From IMG/VR virus record IMGVR_UViG_3300027686_000017, positions 1 through 34,916 of that record: a stretch of 34,916 nt of DNA. One strand, 5' to 3'. The position numbers and the translations under genes were made by a program. Positions 6,387-12,610 of the stretch are shown in pieces (within the stretch, counting starts at the first letter, position 1; every line of letters starts with the position of its first letter). Source of the DNA: a virus. The notes below the pieces were generated by a model. The model was not told the DNA's origin, made no database searches, and was given only the letters and a program-made list of their open reading frames with translations.

Positions 6387-6601
6387 TTCATTTCATCCAT
6401 TGTCATATCCATTTGAGATTCAATTAACTTATCTAAATACCATCTAGCTTTTCTTAAATCTTGTATACCAGACTTTTCTTTGTATCTAGTAATGTACTTA
6501 ACAATGTTGCCCTCAATAAATGTCATGTCATTGCTCGTAATAAAATCAGTTACTTCTATGCTACCTTTTTGGTAATAGCTTGGAGTTATGTTATTGCTCA
6601 T
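6383..6601 (-). CDS. DUF3310 family protein
   Basis: 72 residues when started at the ATG at 6601, which overlaps the upstream stop as ATGA; a longer frame begins at 6616. The core FIEGNIVKYITRYKEKSGIQDLRKARWYLDKLI is the DUF3310 signature, a small helical domain found in many phages, sometimes fused to nucleotide kinases such as T7 gp1.7. Its own activity is unclear. The pattern N-x-x-K-Y-x-x-R is intact. Confidence 0.75.
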   Translation of the reverse strand: MSNNITPSYYQKGSIEVTDFITSNDMTFIEGNIVKYITRYKEKSGIQDLRKARWYLDKLIESQMDMTMDEMK

Positions 6602-7152
6602 AATTCTTTCATCCATTGGTTAGCTTCGGTACTGTTCATTCCAGCTTCAGCCATGTAATATTTCTTAGCTTGGTACTGAATATAAGAAGGTATGTCAGTC
6701 CATCCAACACCTTGAGGCTTGTGGTCTTTAAAAAAACTCATTTTTGATTCATGGTCTGATTGATTCCATTGTGAGTGCCAGTCTGTTTGTACATCTAAAT
6801 TATGTGCCAATTTTTTAATCTCCTCGTTGTTAGTTGGGGCTAATTGCCTCATAGTCTTAATTATTTGTGCTGGTAAAGGTGGATGTGCTAAACCCATATC
6901 GTAGTGTTGATTTAATGCAATGTGCCATGTGTTTTGTTGATGAATAGTTAGCCTAGAAATCTGCTCAGAAAAATCAGTTATTGTTTTAACCCTGTCAGAC
7001 TTACTTCTAATAAAATATCCATAGTTCCTCTCACACCAAGAAGAAATCTCCGTAGCAATCGTAATGCAATCTAATTTCTTATTATCAATTTCGTTATTAG
7101 CGTACATTTCTAGCATCCAATACTGCTTGATGTATGTCAGCATAACTGTCAA
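6598..7152 (-). CDS. Hypothetical protein downstream of the replication gene
   Basis: Up to 184 residues, overlapping the DUF6291-like gene by 56 bases; internal ATGs at 7116 and 7107 would reduce this overlap to 20 and 11 bases, so the start is uncertain. The protein is helical with many W and H residues (TDWHSQWNQSDHESKMSFF; KPQGVGWTDIPSYIQYQAKKYYM). The position just after a replication-initiator-like gene would suit a helicase-loader or lambda P-like partner, but I see no AAA or other motif to support that. Unrecognised. Confidence 0.6.
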   Translation of the reverse strand: MTVMLTYIKQYWMLEMYANNEIDNKKLDCITIATEISSWCERNYGYFIRSKSDRVKTITDFSEQISRLTIHQQNTWHIALNQHYDMGLAHPPLPAQIIKTMRQLAPTNNEEIKKLAHNLDVQTDWHSQWNQSDHESKMSFFKDHKPQGVGWTDIPSYIQYQAKKYYMAEAGMNSTEANQWMKEL

Positions 7153-7699
7153 TAACTTTAGGTTCTGGCTTTACTTTACCTAACCAGTTAGATACAAATT
7201 TTGGCGTACCTCTTGCTGTCTTTTGTTTTTCTGGATTAGATATTAACCAAGTCCGCATTTTTTGTAATTCATGGTCAATGTTAATAGTTGGATATGTTTT
7301 GTTTAATTCATCAATCAACAAATTAGTTAGTCTGTATTCTTCTCCACTTTTAAGTGGCATTAGAATTTTACATTTAACATTTACATTATCATTTACATTA
7401 TCATTTACATTAGGTTCTTGTTTGGTTAACCTTAGGTTATCGTTAGGTTCTGCGTTGGTTATCTTTTGGTTAGCTGGTCTACCACCCTTTGAGCCATTAA
7501 TAAACTTCCTATGATTAGCTTGTAACTGTGGCTTAATCATTAGGAACATAGCTCTTGGTAAGGGTTTTAGCTCAATCTCTGTAGAGTTTAATCCATATTC
7601 AAAGATAGCATCATAGAGTTGCAACCTGTCTTTCTGGGTTAAGGCTTTTAAACCAATATAGAAACTCCGATATACAATGAATGAATCTTTTTTTATCAT
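7097..7699 (-). CDS. DUF6291-like replication protein
   Basis: 200 residues when started at the ATG at 7699, which has GGAG 7 bases upstream; the frame is open from 7711, but that ATG lies within the ribosome-binding site. The N-terminal domain (SFIVYRSFYIGLKALTQKDR, LQLYDAIFEYGLN, KPLPRAMFLMIKPQLQANHR, then NGSKGGRP) is the DUF6291 pattern seen in phage DnaD/O-like replication proteins. A polar linker follows, containing NVNDNVNDNVNVK encoded by a short DNA repeat, and then a C-terminal helical domain with TARGTPKFVSNWLGKVK, as in DnaD-type proteins. It is the only replication-initiation candidate in the genome. Confidence 0.65.
   Translation of the reverse strand: MIKKDSFIVYRSFYIGLKALTQKDRLQLYDAIFEYGLNSTEIELKPLPRAMFLMIKPQLQANHRKFINGSKGGRPANQKITNAEPNDNLRLTKQEPNVNDNVNDNVNVKCKILMPLKSGEEYRLTNLLIDELNKTYPTINIDHELQKMRTWLISNPEKQKTARGTPKFVSNWLGKVKPEPKVIDSYADIHQAVLDARNVR
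7375..7412. repeat. Tandem ATTTACATTATC repeat within the replication gene
   Basis: The plus strand contains consecutive copies of a 12-bp unit, ATTTACATTATC, encoding an N-V-N-D repeat in the linker of the DUF6291-like protein. Iterons inside initiator genes mark replication origins in lambda-type phages (in O), so this is a possible origin. Simple slippage in a linker-coding region is the alternative. Confidence 0.5.
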
Positions 7700-7740
7700 T
7701 TTTTTCTCCATTTTTTAGTCTTTTAGTATACACAATTAAA

Positions 7741-7763
7741 ATCTTAGGTGTCCTTAATTCGTA
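7741..7763 (-). promoter_or_regulatory. Possible promoter-like site with spacer motif (site E, weak)
   Basis: On the minus strand TACGAATTAAGGA (7763-7751) is followed by TAAGAT (7746-7741). The TACGAATTAAGG core matches the other sites, but the distance to the -10-like hexamer is 2 bases longer and no good -35 is seen. It covers the end of the XRE gene and lies about 40 bases before the replication gene. Confidence 0.3.
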
Positions 7764-7932
7764 AATGAGTTTGCAAGATTCTCAAATAAATCTCTTTAAA
7801 TGGATGTCCTTGTTCATATTTTTGCCATTGCCTGATACCAACACCAACAATATCTGCACACTCTCTTTGCTTTAGTCCATGAGATACTCTTAGTTCTTTA
7901 ATCTCACTACCCATCATATTTGATTGTTTCAT
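7744..7932 (-). CDS. XRE/Cro-type helix-turn-helix regulator
   Basis: 62 residues comprising little more than one HTH domain: IKELRVSHGLKQRECADIVGVGIRQWQKYEQG, where KQRECADIVGV is the turn and RQWQKYEQG the recognition helix, with the W-x-x-Y/W-E-x-G ending seen in Cro/CI-like domains. Starts at 7932, 7917 and 7914 are all possible; the longest overlaps the upstream gene by 26 bases. With no dimerisation domain beyond the final helix it is Cro-like in size. It is a good candidate to bind the repeated spacer motif, one copy of which overlaps its own 3' end. Confidence 0.78.
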   Translation of the reverse strand: MKQSNMMGSEIKELRVSHGLKQRECADIVGVGIRQWQKYEQGHPFKEIYLRILQTHLRIKDT

Positions 7933-8119
7933 CTGCTTCTAAATCCTTTTCATTAATAAAATATAAAATTATGTTTGTTCCATCATGGCTTTGAAGATTC
8001 CATTCAATTGAACTTCTATAGCCATTTGCTATGTCTTGCAATTGCTTTCCGTCAGATTCGTTAATTGGAACAACAACATGATGTTCTCCTTCGGGTACAA
8101 ATATAAATTCATCACTCAT
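7907..8119 (-). CDS. Hypothetical small acidic protein (70 aa)
   Basis: I start at the ATG at 8119, which has GGAGAG about 7 bases upstream; an ATG at 8134 lacks this. The product begins MSDEFIFVPEGEHHVVVPI and is acidic with alternating beta-like strands (SSIEWNLQS, TNIILYFIN). No family recognised. It overlaps the XRE gene, suggesting coexpression. Confidence 0.55.
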   Translation of the reverse strand: MSDEFIFVPEGEHHVVVPINESDGKQLQDIANGYRSSIEWNLQSHDGTNIILYFINEKDLEADETIKYDG

Positions 8120-8148
8120 AATAACTCTCCTCAAATAAAGTTATTATA

Positions 8149-8433
8149 CTACTTCCCCCAACAGTTCCAAATTTCATCCCAGAGGTTTTCAGAAAAATCA
8201 TAGTAAGTACCTATGTCATTACCGCCAAGATAAGGATGAAACTCTTTTGCTATTTTTTTTAAATCAGCTATTGCCTCAATAAGCAATTCAGCGTTCTTTT
8301 CATTAAAACGAATCATGCCTGTATCTTTGTCTACTAAGTGTTCAAAAGTTATTACACCTTCATGTACTTCATTAACAAATTCTGTATATGCTATATCGTT
8401 TAATTCTGCTTCACTATATAAATTCATATCCAT
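8149..8433 (-). CDS. Hypothetical protein (94 aa)
   Basis: The start at 8433 is chosen because AAAGGAG sits just upstream; the frame is open further, to 8472, without a ribosome-binding site. The protein is acidic and helical, ending NLWDEIWNCWGK. It is the first gene behind promoter-like site C (8500-8528). No family recognised. Confidence 0.6.
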   Translation of the reverse strand: MDMNLYSEAELNDIAYTEFVNEVHEGVITFEHLVDKDTGMIRFNEKNAELLIEAIADLKKIAKEFHPYLGGNDIGTYYDFSENLWDEIWNCWGK

Positions 8434-8499
8434 AATATCTCCTTTGTGTGTGCCAGTTTTTCGACATGGCAAGGTCGTAAGGAAAACTATTTAAGTTAA

Positions 8500-8528
8500 A
8501 TTATACGCTTTCAATTCGTATTTAAATC
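8500..8528 (-). promoter_or_regulatory. Promoter-like site with spacer motif (site C)
   Basis: A perfect TATAAT (8505-8500 on the minus strand) is preceded by the 17-bp spacer AATACGAATTGAAAGCG and a poor -35 (GATTTA, 8528-8523). The spacer repeats the ACGAAYTRARRGCG core of the other sites. It overlaps the last codons of the gene at 8511-8834 and leads into the gene at 8433. A weak -35 beside a conserved spacer would fit an activator-dependent promoter. Confidence 0.6.
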
Positions 8529-8834
8529 ATTAATTACAGCTTCCGCAACTGAAACCATACATCCACAATCATCACAAGGAATATTAATCCATTTGTCATA
8601 ATCTATTTCTTGACCTTTGGCATAAAATTTATAGCCACTAACTTTTGTAACAGCTTTTTGTATGATTGGTTTTGCCTCAGTCATTTTGCTTTCAACAAGT
8701 TGCTCCACAAACATCTCTACAAGGTTGCTCACTTCCTGCCTACTTGCCATTTTTGATGAAGGCTTACCATCTATTAAGTTTTTGATATGGCTTCGCTGTT
8801 GGTCGTTTAATGTAACTTGGATATTAGTATTCAT
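8511..8834 (-). CDS. Hypothetical protein with C-terminal CxxCxC cluster (107 aa)
   Basis: The N-terminal part is helical (LNDQQRSHIKNLIDGK; SRQEVSNLVEMFVEQLVESK), and the C-terminal part contains CDDCGC (about residues 88-93) that might bind metal or form a redox site, although one cluster alone is not a full zinc-binding set. It is translationally coupled to the 39-residue basic gene upstream by ATGA. No family recognised. Confidence 0.6.
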   Translation of the reverse strand: MNTNIQVTLNDQQRSHIKNLIDGKPSSKMASRQEVSNLVEMFVEQLVESKMTEAKPIIQKAVTKVSGYKFYAKGQEIDYDKWINIPCDDCGCMVSVAEAVINDLNTN

Positions 8835-8950
8835 TTTTTACTCCTTAATAATTTTAGTTTTTGTCTTTTGTTTTTTCTTCTTTCTTTTCTTGCAAGAGAG
8901 TTTTGTTTGCCCCCTTGCAAAAAGTCAGCAGTCTTTTTAGAATTAGACAT
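8831..8950 (-). CDS. Small, highly basic protein (39 aa)
   Basis: ATG at 8950 to TGA at 8833-8831. It overlaps the previous gene by 8 bases at its start and the next by ATGA at its stop, the same coupling used throughout this block. Over a third of the residues are Lys or Arg, concentrated in the second half (ARKERRKNKRQKLKLL), which suggests nucleic-acid or ribosome contact. The lysine-rich coding sequence also ends in an AGGAG that serves as the next gene's ribosome-binding site. Confidence 0.5.
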   Translation of the reverse strand: MSNSKKTADFLQGGKQNSLARKERRKNKRQKLKLLRSKK

Positions 8951-9338
8951 GAGTTGCAACCTTAACATCATTGTCAATTCTTTTAACTTCATGACTTAAA
9001 ATAGCATCCTTGTTTTGCTCAAAAAATTCATCAGTACAGACAAAAGTCCATTCCCATCTTTTAGCTCTTTCTTCTTTAACAATATCCCAACCATCAAATT
9101 CGCCTTCACAAAAACAAACAGCTTCACAGCCATATGCTTTTGGGTCAAGAACTTCGTGATTTTTGTACTGGTCAGCACCACCTGCGTGTTGAGCATATCG
9201 TATTCTTAAAAAACCAAATTCAATATGTACCCAATCATTGCTAGCTTCATCATAATAAACTTGACCTGTGTAATGGTCAGAATGAAAATCGCCTACTTTT
9301 TCGCCTTTTTTTAAATTGTCAAAATTAAATATTTGCAT
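8943..9338 (-). CDS. Hypothetical protein (131 aa)
   Basis: A soluble 131-residue protein beginning MQIFNFDNLKKGEKVGDF, with a beta-rich first half (GQVYYDEASNDWVHIEFGFLR) and a tryptophan/acid-rich second half (EGEFDGWDIVKEE; WEWTFVCTDEFFE). Preceded by AAGGAG and, further upstream, by a strong hairpin at 9359-9374. No family recognised. Confidence 0.65.
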   Translation of the reverse strand: MQIFNFDNLKKGEKVGDFHSDHYTGQVYYDEASNDWVHIEFGFLRIRYAQHAGGADQYKNHEVLDPKAYGCEAVCFCEGEFDGWDIVKEERAKRWEWTFVCTDEFFEQNKDAILSHEVKRIDNDVKVATHV

Positions 9339-9358
9339 TTATTTCTCCTTTTTGGGTT

Positions 9359-9374
9359 GGGGGATTGCTCCCCC
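9359..9374 (-). promoter_or_regulatory. GC-rich hairpin with GCAA tetraloop upstream of the 131-aa gene
   Basis: The minus strand reads GGGGGA-GCAA-TCCCCC, a perfect 6-bp stem with a GNRA loop, lying between two genes and about 20 bases before a start codon. The 3' side is followed by AACCCAAAAAGGAG rather than a U-tract, so it is not a standard intrinsic terminator in the direction of the operon. An mRNA stability or translation-control hairpin is more likely. Confidence 0.5.
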
Positions 9375-9381
9375 TGTTAAT

Positions 9382-9705
9382 TTATTTATTTATAATGTCG
9401 ATATGTATAGCTTGAGTAACATCAGAACCACGCTTTTGTAAAAACGCTTTACACAACATTCCTTCGTACATAAAATATTGTTCCAATTTAATTTCACGCC
9501 TAACAACTACTTCTTGTTTGTGCTTAGTAATAGCAAAACCTACTTTCATAGCATATACTTCAGGGTAGTCAATCGTGTGTTGGATTTCAGCTTCAGTTGC
9601 GTAAGTATTATTTTTACCCATATAACTACGACTATCACCTAGTGTTACATTTATAGTGCCTGTTTTTGCAATAAATTTTACTGCTTCGTTATCTTTAAAT
9701 TCCAT
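9382..9705 (-). CDS. Hypothetical protein, first gene of the early operon (107 aa)
   Basis: Beta-rich and soluble (VKFIAKTGTINVTLGDSRSYM; KQEVVVRREIKLEQYFMYEG). AAGGAG lies upstream, and the promoter-like site A is 53 bases further on. As the first gene behind the best-defined early promoter, it is probably among the earliest expressed. No family recognised. Confidence 0.65.
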   Translation of the reverse strand: MEFKDNEAVKFIAKTGTINVTLGDSRSYMGKNNTYATEAEIQHTIDYPEVYAMKVGFAITKHKQEVVVRREIKLEQYFMYEGMLCKAFLQKRGSDVTQAIHIDIINK

Positions 9706-9757
9706 TTGTATCTCCTTTATTTGGTTTTATGAAGTTATTATTAACTCCATATGAAAG

Positions 9758-9786
9758 AGTCTACGCCCTTAGTTCGTATAAGTCAA
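9758..9786 (-). promoter_or_regulatory. Promoter-like site with spacer motif (site A), start of early operon
   Basis: On the minus strand TTGACT (9786-9781), 17-bp spacer TATACGAACTAAGGGCG, then TAGACT (9763-9758). It lies in the only divergent intergenic region of the genome (9706-9848), upstream of the block running from 9705 to 3060. The spacer core is shared with sites at 5255, 8500 and 32496. Confidence 0.65.
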
Positions 9787-9848
9787 GTCATTTATTAAAA
9801 TAAATTCTGTAACATAGAAATAGGTTTAAAAATTAAACACCTAATAAT

Positions 9849-10193
9849 ATGCAAGATACTGAACATCAATTACAAAAAGCCATTACACAATACTTAAATT
9901 TGTTAGGCTTATGTTGGTGGGCTGTTCCAAATGGTGGCAGAAGAAACATAATCACAGCTACTAGGTTAAAAAGTGAAGGGGTTAAATCAGGAATACCAGA
10001 CATTAGTCTAATATATAAAGGACAATTTTATGGCATTGAGGTTAAAAAACCTAAGACCGATACACCTAAAGGTACTTTAAGTAAGGTTCAAAAGGATAGG
10101 ATAGCCCAAATTGAGCGTTCTGGTGGAGTTGTTGGTATTGCCTACTCAATAGTTGATGTAGAGAAGTTATTGCAAATTTGGGGTATTAGCTGA
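9849..10193 (+). CDS. VRR-NUC domain nuclease
   Basis: 114 residues, a stand-alone VRR-NUC domain. The PD-(D/E)xK core is visible as GVKSGIPD with D51, then YGIEVKKP with E64 and K66, and Q81 in the following helix (LSKVQ). Such small phage nucleases are Holliday-junction or flap-type resolvases in related families. It is the only gene on the plus strand. Its start lacks a convincing ribosome-binding site (AACACCTAATAATATG), and its end overlaps the metallophosphoesterase gene tail-to-tail by 8 bases, so the two transcripts would be antisense at the junction. Confidence 0.85.
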   Translation: MQDTEHQLQKAITQYLNLLGLCWWAVPNGGRRNIITATRLKSEGVKSGIPDISLIYKGQFYGIEVKKPKTDTPKGTLSKVQKDRIAQIERSGGVVGIAYSIVDVEKLLQIWGIS

Positions 10194-10947
10194 GTTCGTT
10201 TCCCCATACACAAGCCTTACCATCTATAATATCTATGACTTCTACTTGAAAATCACCATTTTTATAGAAATGTACGATACCAAAAGCATGACTCCAGTTA
10301 TGTAATCTGCCTTTAAGCCAAGTATTATTTTCAGCAGACATATCTTTTAAACAACCCATTGCCCAAGCGTTTATGTTTCCAGCTAGGCTAGTACCAGACA
10401 ATCTGCCCACATCATGTACATGCCCATACATTATATTAGTTAGATAACGAGATAAATGCTGACGAGTATGCCCACCATTTGCACCAGTGTAAGCTCCATG
10501 TATAAAAGATAACTTACCAATAGTAAGCACTTCATTGTATTTGTGATATTTATAACCTCTTTCATCCCATTTGCAAGCCTTTCTAAATGTGTACTGGTCA
10601 AGGAATGGATTTTCCAAAACGAAAGCATCAAGCCATTCATCATGGTTGCCTGCAAGTAGAAATTTTTTTTTGCAACCTACTTCATCTAAAACTTTATCAA
10701 ACTTATCAATTTGTTTATTGACTGCTTTTATTTCTTTTTCTATTTCAGGAAGTTGGTACTCAAGAGGTGGTCGTTTTCTTCGTTTGTATTTATGGCTAGA
10801 TACAGAACTCCACTCGCCTACATCACCGAGGTTTATAAATATTGAGGGTTTGACTAACTGTATGGCTTTAAGAACAACTTTAACTGCGGAGTTGTCTTGA
10901 ATGGGAAAATGCTGGTCAGGAATTACTATCGCAGTGTCTACTATCAT
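10186..10947 (-). CDS. Calcineurin-like metallophosphoesterase
   Basis: 253 residues with all dimetal-site motifs in order: D11QH13, G41D42VGEW, G100N101H102D103, H150GAYTG and G175H176VH178. This is the canonical metallophosphoesterase fold that hydrolyses phosphodiester or phosphomonoester bonds with Mn/Fe-type ions. Substrate cannot be told: phage homologues have been suggested to act on nucleic acids, cyclic nucleotides or other phosphoesters. It is the last gene of the tail/lysis transcription direction and starts just after the holin-like gene, so it is probably expressed late. Confidence 0.88.
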   Translation of the reverse strand: MIVDTAIVIPDQHFPIQDNSAVKVVLKAIQLVKPSIFINLGDVGEWSSVSSHKYKRRKRPPLEYQLPEIEKEIKAVNKQIDKFDKVLDEVGCKKKFLLAGNHDEWLDAFVLENPFLDQYTFRKACKWDERGYKYHKYNEVLTIGKLSFIHGAYTGANGGHTRQHLSRYLTNIMYGHVHDVGRLSGTSLAGNINAWAMGCLKDMSAENNTWLKGRLHNWSHAFGIVHFYKNGDFQVEVIDIIDGKACVWGNELS

Positions 10948-11385
10948 TTACCTTCGAGAAGTTATACTTTGACCAAAATACATGCCAACTACTGAAAGTA
11001 TAGCATGACCAAGCCAGTCTGGAGTAACTATACCTTCCAATTCGACCCATGTTGTTACATCTTTAGTAAAGTCTAAGAATAGTAATTTAAACCCTTCTGT
11101 AGTTATAACAGGAATATGAGTTGTAGTTTCAAACAGTGCTGGTGCTAGTAATATAAACCCAGCCATAGTCATAAAAGAAATAACTAAGAATCGTCTTATC
11201 CAGTTTGCATTAGGATTTACAAATGCTCTAGCACTTGCTACGCTTTTTTCTGATTCACTAAATCTGCGTATTAAGGCGTTTTGTTGTTCAGCTTTGTCAG
11301 CGTTAGACTGACTCCACATTTTCATGACAGCACCCCCTACTGTTGATACTAGCATAGTAAGTATTTCAGCAGGGAGTCCAAACAT
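10948..11385 (-). CDS. Holin-like protein (3TM-holin family type)
   Basis: 145 residues beginning MFGLPAEILTMLVSTVGGAVMKMWSQ, then a charged helix and two further hydrophobic segments: RRFLVISFMTMAGFILLAPALF (about 65-86) and LGHAILSVVGMYFGQSI (about 125-141). The layout, including NPNANWIRRFLV, resembles the GTA_holin_3TM / Holin_3TM_2 family that forms the membrane lesion at lysis. It lies in a run of small membrane proteins after the fibre genes. Confidence is moderate because a neighbouring endolysin was not found. Confidence 0.62.
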   Translation of the reverse strand: MFGLPAEILTMLVSTVGGAVMKMWSQSNADKAEQQNALIRRFSESEKSVASARAFVNPNANWIRRFLVISFMTMAGFILLAPALFETTTHIPVITTEGFKLLFLDFTKDVTTWVELEGIVTPDWLGHAILSVVGMYFGQSITSRR

Positions 11386-11388
11386 TAT

Positions 11389-11499
11389 CTAACTACCAGT
11401 TAGCCAGTTAAACAAAACAGCAACTACAACTATACAAGCAAATATTATTAAACTTGTTTTACCTGTTGCTCTTTTTTTTATATCTTCTAATCCGTACAT
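11389..11499 (-). CDS. Small single-pass membrane protein (36 aa)
   Basis: ATG at 11499 to TAG at 11391-11389. The product is MYGLEDIKKRATGKTS followed by a hydrophobic run LIIFACIVVVAVLFNWL, with a short basic N-terminus. It overlaps the upstream gene by 13 bases and ends 3 bases before the holin-like gene. Size, topology and place suggest an accessory lysis protein or antiholin-like peptide, but that is inference. Confidence 0.6.
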   Translation of the reverse strand: MYGLEDIKKRATGKTSLIIFACIVVVAVLFNWLTGS

Positions 11500-11723
11500 A
11501 AGACCCCCATTTTATTATTCATTAACTTCAGAGTAGTAATGAAACCTAGCTCTGAAATGGCATAATACCCGACAGCACCATAGAATGTCCATCTTATTTG
11601 GTTCAATGTGTGTGTAATTCTGTCGAGTTTTAGGTTTGTATCTTCACTTTTACTAAACAATTTAGAGATTTGGTCAGAGTGTTTTGCAACCTTATGCTCA
11701 AGCATTTCAATTCTGTTATCCAC
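11487..11723 (-). CDS. XhlA-like coiled-coil membrane protein
   Basis: 78 residues starting at GTG 11723. Residues 1-45 form a heptad-patterned helix (IEMLEHKVAKHSDQISKLF, LKLDRITHTLNQIRW), followed by one hydrophobic segment (YGAVGYYAISELGFIT). This matches the arrangement of haemolysin XhlA-type proteins found in phage lysis cassettes. The start overlaps the end of the 22-residue basic gene. Confidence 0.55.
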   Translation of the reverse strand: MDNRIEMLEHKVAKHSDQISKLFSKSEDTNLKLDRITHTLNQIRWTFYGAVGYYAISELGFITTLKLMNNKMGVLCTD

Positions 11724-11784
11724 GCTTCTTTTTCTTTTTTACTGGAACACTTTTATATGGATTCTTTGTAGACTTATAAGCCAT
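11716..11784 (-). CDS. Tiny lysine-rich peptide (22 aa)
   Basis: A 22-residue frame, MAYKSTKNPYKSVPVKKKKK followed by RG, starting at ATG 11784. The start is backed by an excellent ribosome-binding site, AGGAG 7 bases upstream, and the stop overlaps the next gene's GTG start. It has no hydrophobic segment and ends in five lysines. Function unknown. Without the ribosome-binding site I would not report it. Confidence 0.5.
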   Translation of the reverse strand: MAYKSTKNPYKSVPVKKKKKRG

Positions 11785-11793
11785 TGTTATCTC

Positions 11794-12084
11794 CTATTTA
11801 TTTAAACCAACTGCACTACCTGTCAAGATAGCTCCAAAGGCTAAGTGAAACAATCCACCGCCCATTAAAGTAAATGGTTCGTGTTGACCAGTAAGTTTGG
11901 TCATCAATTCCATTTGTATCATTACATGCTCTGTAGAGTTTATTATATCCATAAATTGACTGATGTCTGGTCTATTCAAGCCATACCAAACAGGTACAAA
12001 CAGGAAATCGTAAAATGAAATTATGAGATAAATTATTAATGCAGTCCATCTCCAACGCATTGTACTGGTTTGAATATCTGTCAT
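11794..12084 (-). CDS. Small two-segment membrane protein, holin candidate (96 aa)
   Basis: The N-terminal segment WTALIIYLIISFYDFLFVPVWYGL (about 13-36) and the C-terminal segment MGGGLFHLAFGAILTGSAVGL (about 74-94) are hydrophobic, separated by an amphipathic helix (FMDIINSTEHVMIQMELMTK). Two membrane passes, short length and neighbouring membrane proteins make it a second holin/antiholin candidate. The ATG abuts the stop of the 34-residue membrane protein. Confidence 0.6.
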   Translation of the reverse strand: MTDIQTSTMRWRWTALIIYLIISFYDFLFVPVWYGLNRPDISQFMDIINSTEHVMIQMELMTKLTGQHEPFTLMGGGLFHLAFGAILTGSAVGLNK

Positions 12085-12189
12085 TTAAATACATGGTGGT
12101 GTGCATCTAACCGCTTGAACACCAAAAACTATTGCTACAATAAAAGCAAAAATTACGCATCCTAATAAAATTGCAACACCTTTAGTCAT
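12085..12189 (-). CDS. Small single-pass membrane protein (34 aa)
   Basis: ATG at 12189 to TAA at 12087-12085. MTKGVAILLGCVIFAFIVAI then VFGV form a nearly complete membrane helix, followed by a short tail with two cysteines (VRCTPPCI). It overlaps the preceding gene by 8 bases and ends directly against the next start. Likely part of the lysis/membrane cluster; exact role unknown. Confidence 0.6.
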   Translation of the reverse strand: MTKGVAILLGCVIFAFIVAIVFGVQAVRCTPPCI

Positions 12190-12610
12190 CTAATTGTATT
12201 CCTCTGTCTGGTAATTCTTTCGGTACTGAAGGTTTACTGACACCTTGACACATTCTTCTCACTTCAGCAAAATCGTCGCTTAAAACCAAGTCCTTGTACC
12301 TTGCACACAACTTTAACATTTCAAGCTGTTGTCTTAATAATTCGTTGGATAAAACTAATCTTCTATATTCTTTTGTACAAGTAGAACCAAAAGGTATGCG
12401 TAATCGTATACCTATCGTTCTATTAACTCTGTTGCTATCATAATCATAAGCATCATTTGAATCTGGTCTGTATTTATCACCGCCTTTTGTGTAATCCATG
12501 TAAGGCTCAATTGTTCCTATTTGACAATGTTGTAAGCTGTTTAAATACTCATTAGCAGAATAAACGCTTGTAGAACATAGCAACAATACAATTATAATTA
12601 ATCGTTTCAC
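12182..12610 (-). CDS. Secreted periplasmic protein, possible outer spanin partner
   Basis: 142 residues starting at GTG 12610, with a classic signal peptide (MKRLIIIVLLLCSTSVYSA, cleavage likely after YSA). The cysteine in the signal region is not in a good lipobox (LLLC), so a lipoprotein is doubtful. The mature part has a beta-like region (GTIEPYMDYTKGGD; NRTIGIRLRIPFGSTC) and a C-terminal helix (YRRLVLSNELLRQQLEMLKL) with three more cysteines. Next to a membrane-anchored coiled-coil protein, it could be the periplasmic half of a spanin-like pair; this is inferred from topology only. Confidence 0.55.
   Translation of the reverse strand: MKRLIIIVLLLCSTSVYSANEYLNSLQHCQIGTIEPYMDYTKGGDKYRPDSNDAYDYDSNRVNRTIGIRLRIPFGSTCTKEYRRLVLSNELLRQQLEMLKLCARYKDLVLSDDFAEVRRMCQGVSKPSVPKELPDRGIQLDD

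Noticed and set aside
8996-9196. Minus-strand 66-codon frame inside the 131-residue gene
   Set aside because: It overlaps entirely with the gene at 8943-9338 in another frame and has no independent ribosome-binding site.
9339-9381. Intrinsic terminator for the first early gene
   Set aside because: The hairpin is strong, but on the transcribed strand it is followed by AACCCAAAAAGG rather than a run of U, and the operon appears to continue.
12182-12610. Outer-membrane lipoprotein (o-spanin) call
   Set aside because: The signal-region cysteine is preceded by leucines rather than a proper lipobox, so I kept it as a secreted protein with only a possible spanin-partner role.
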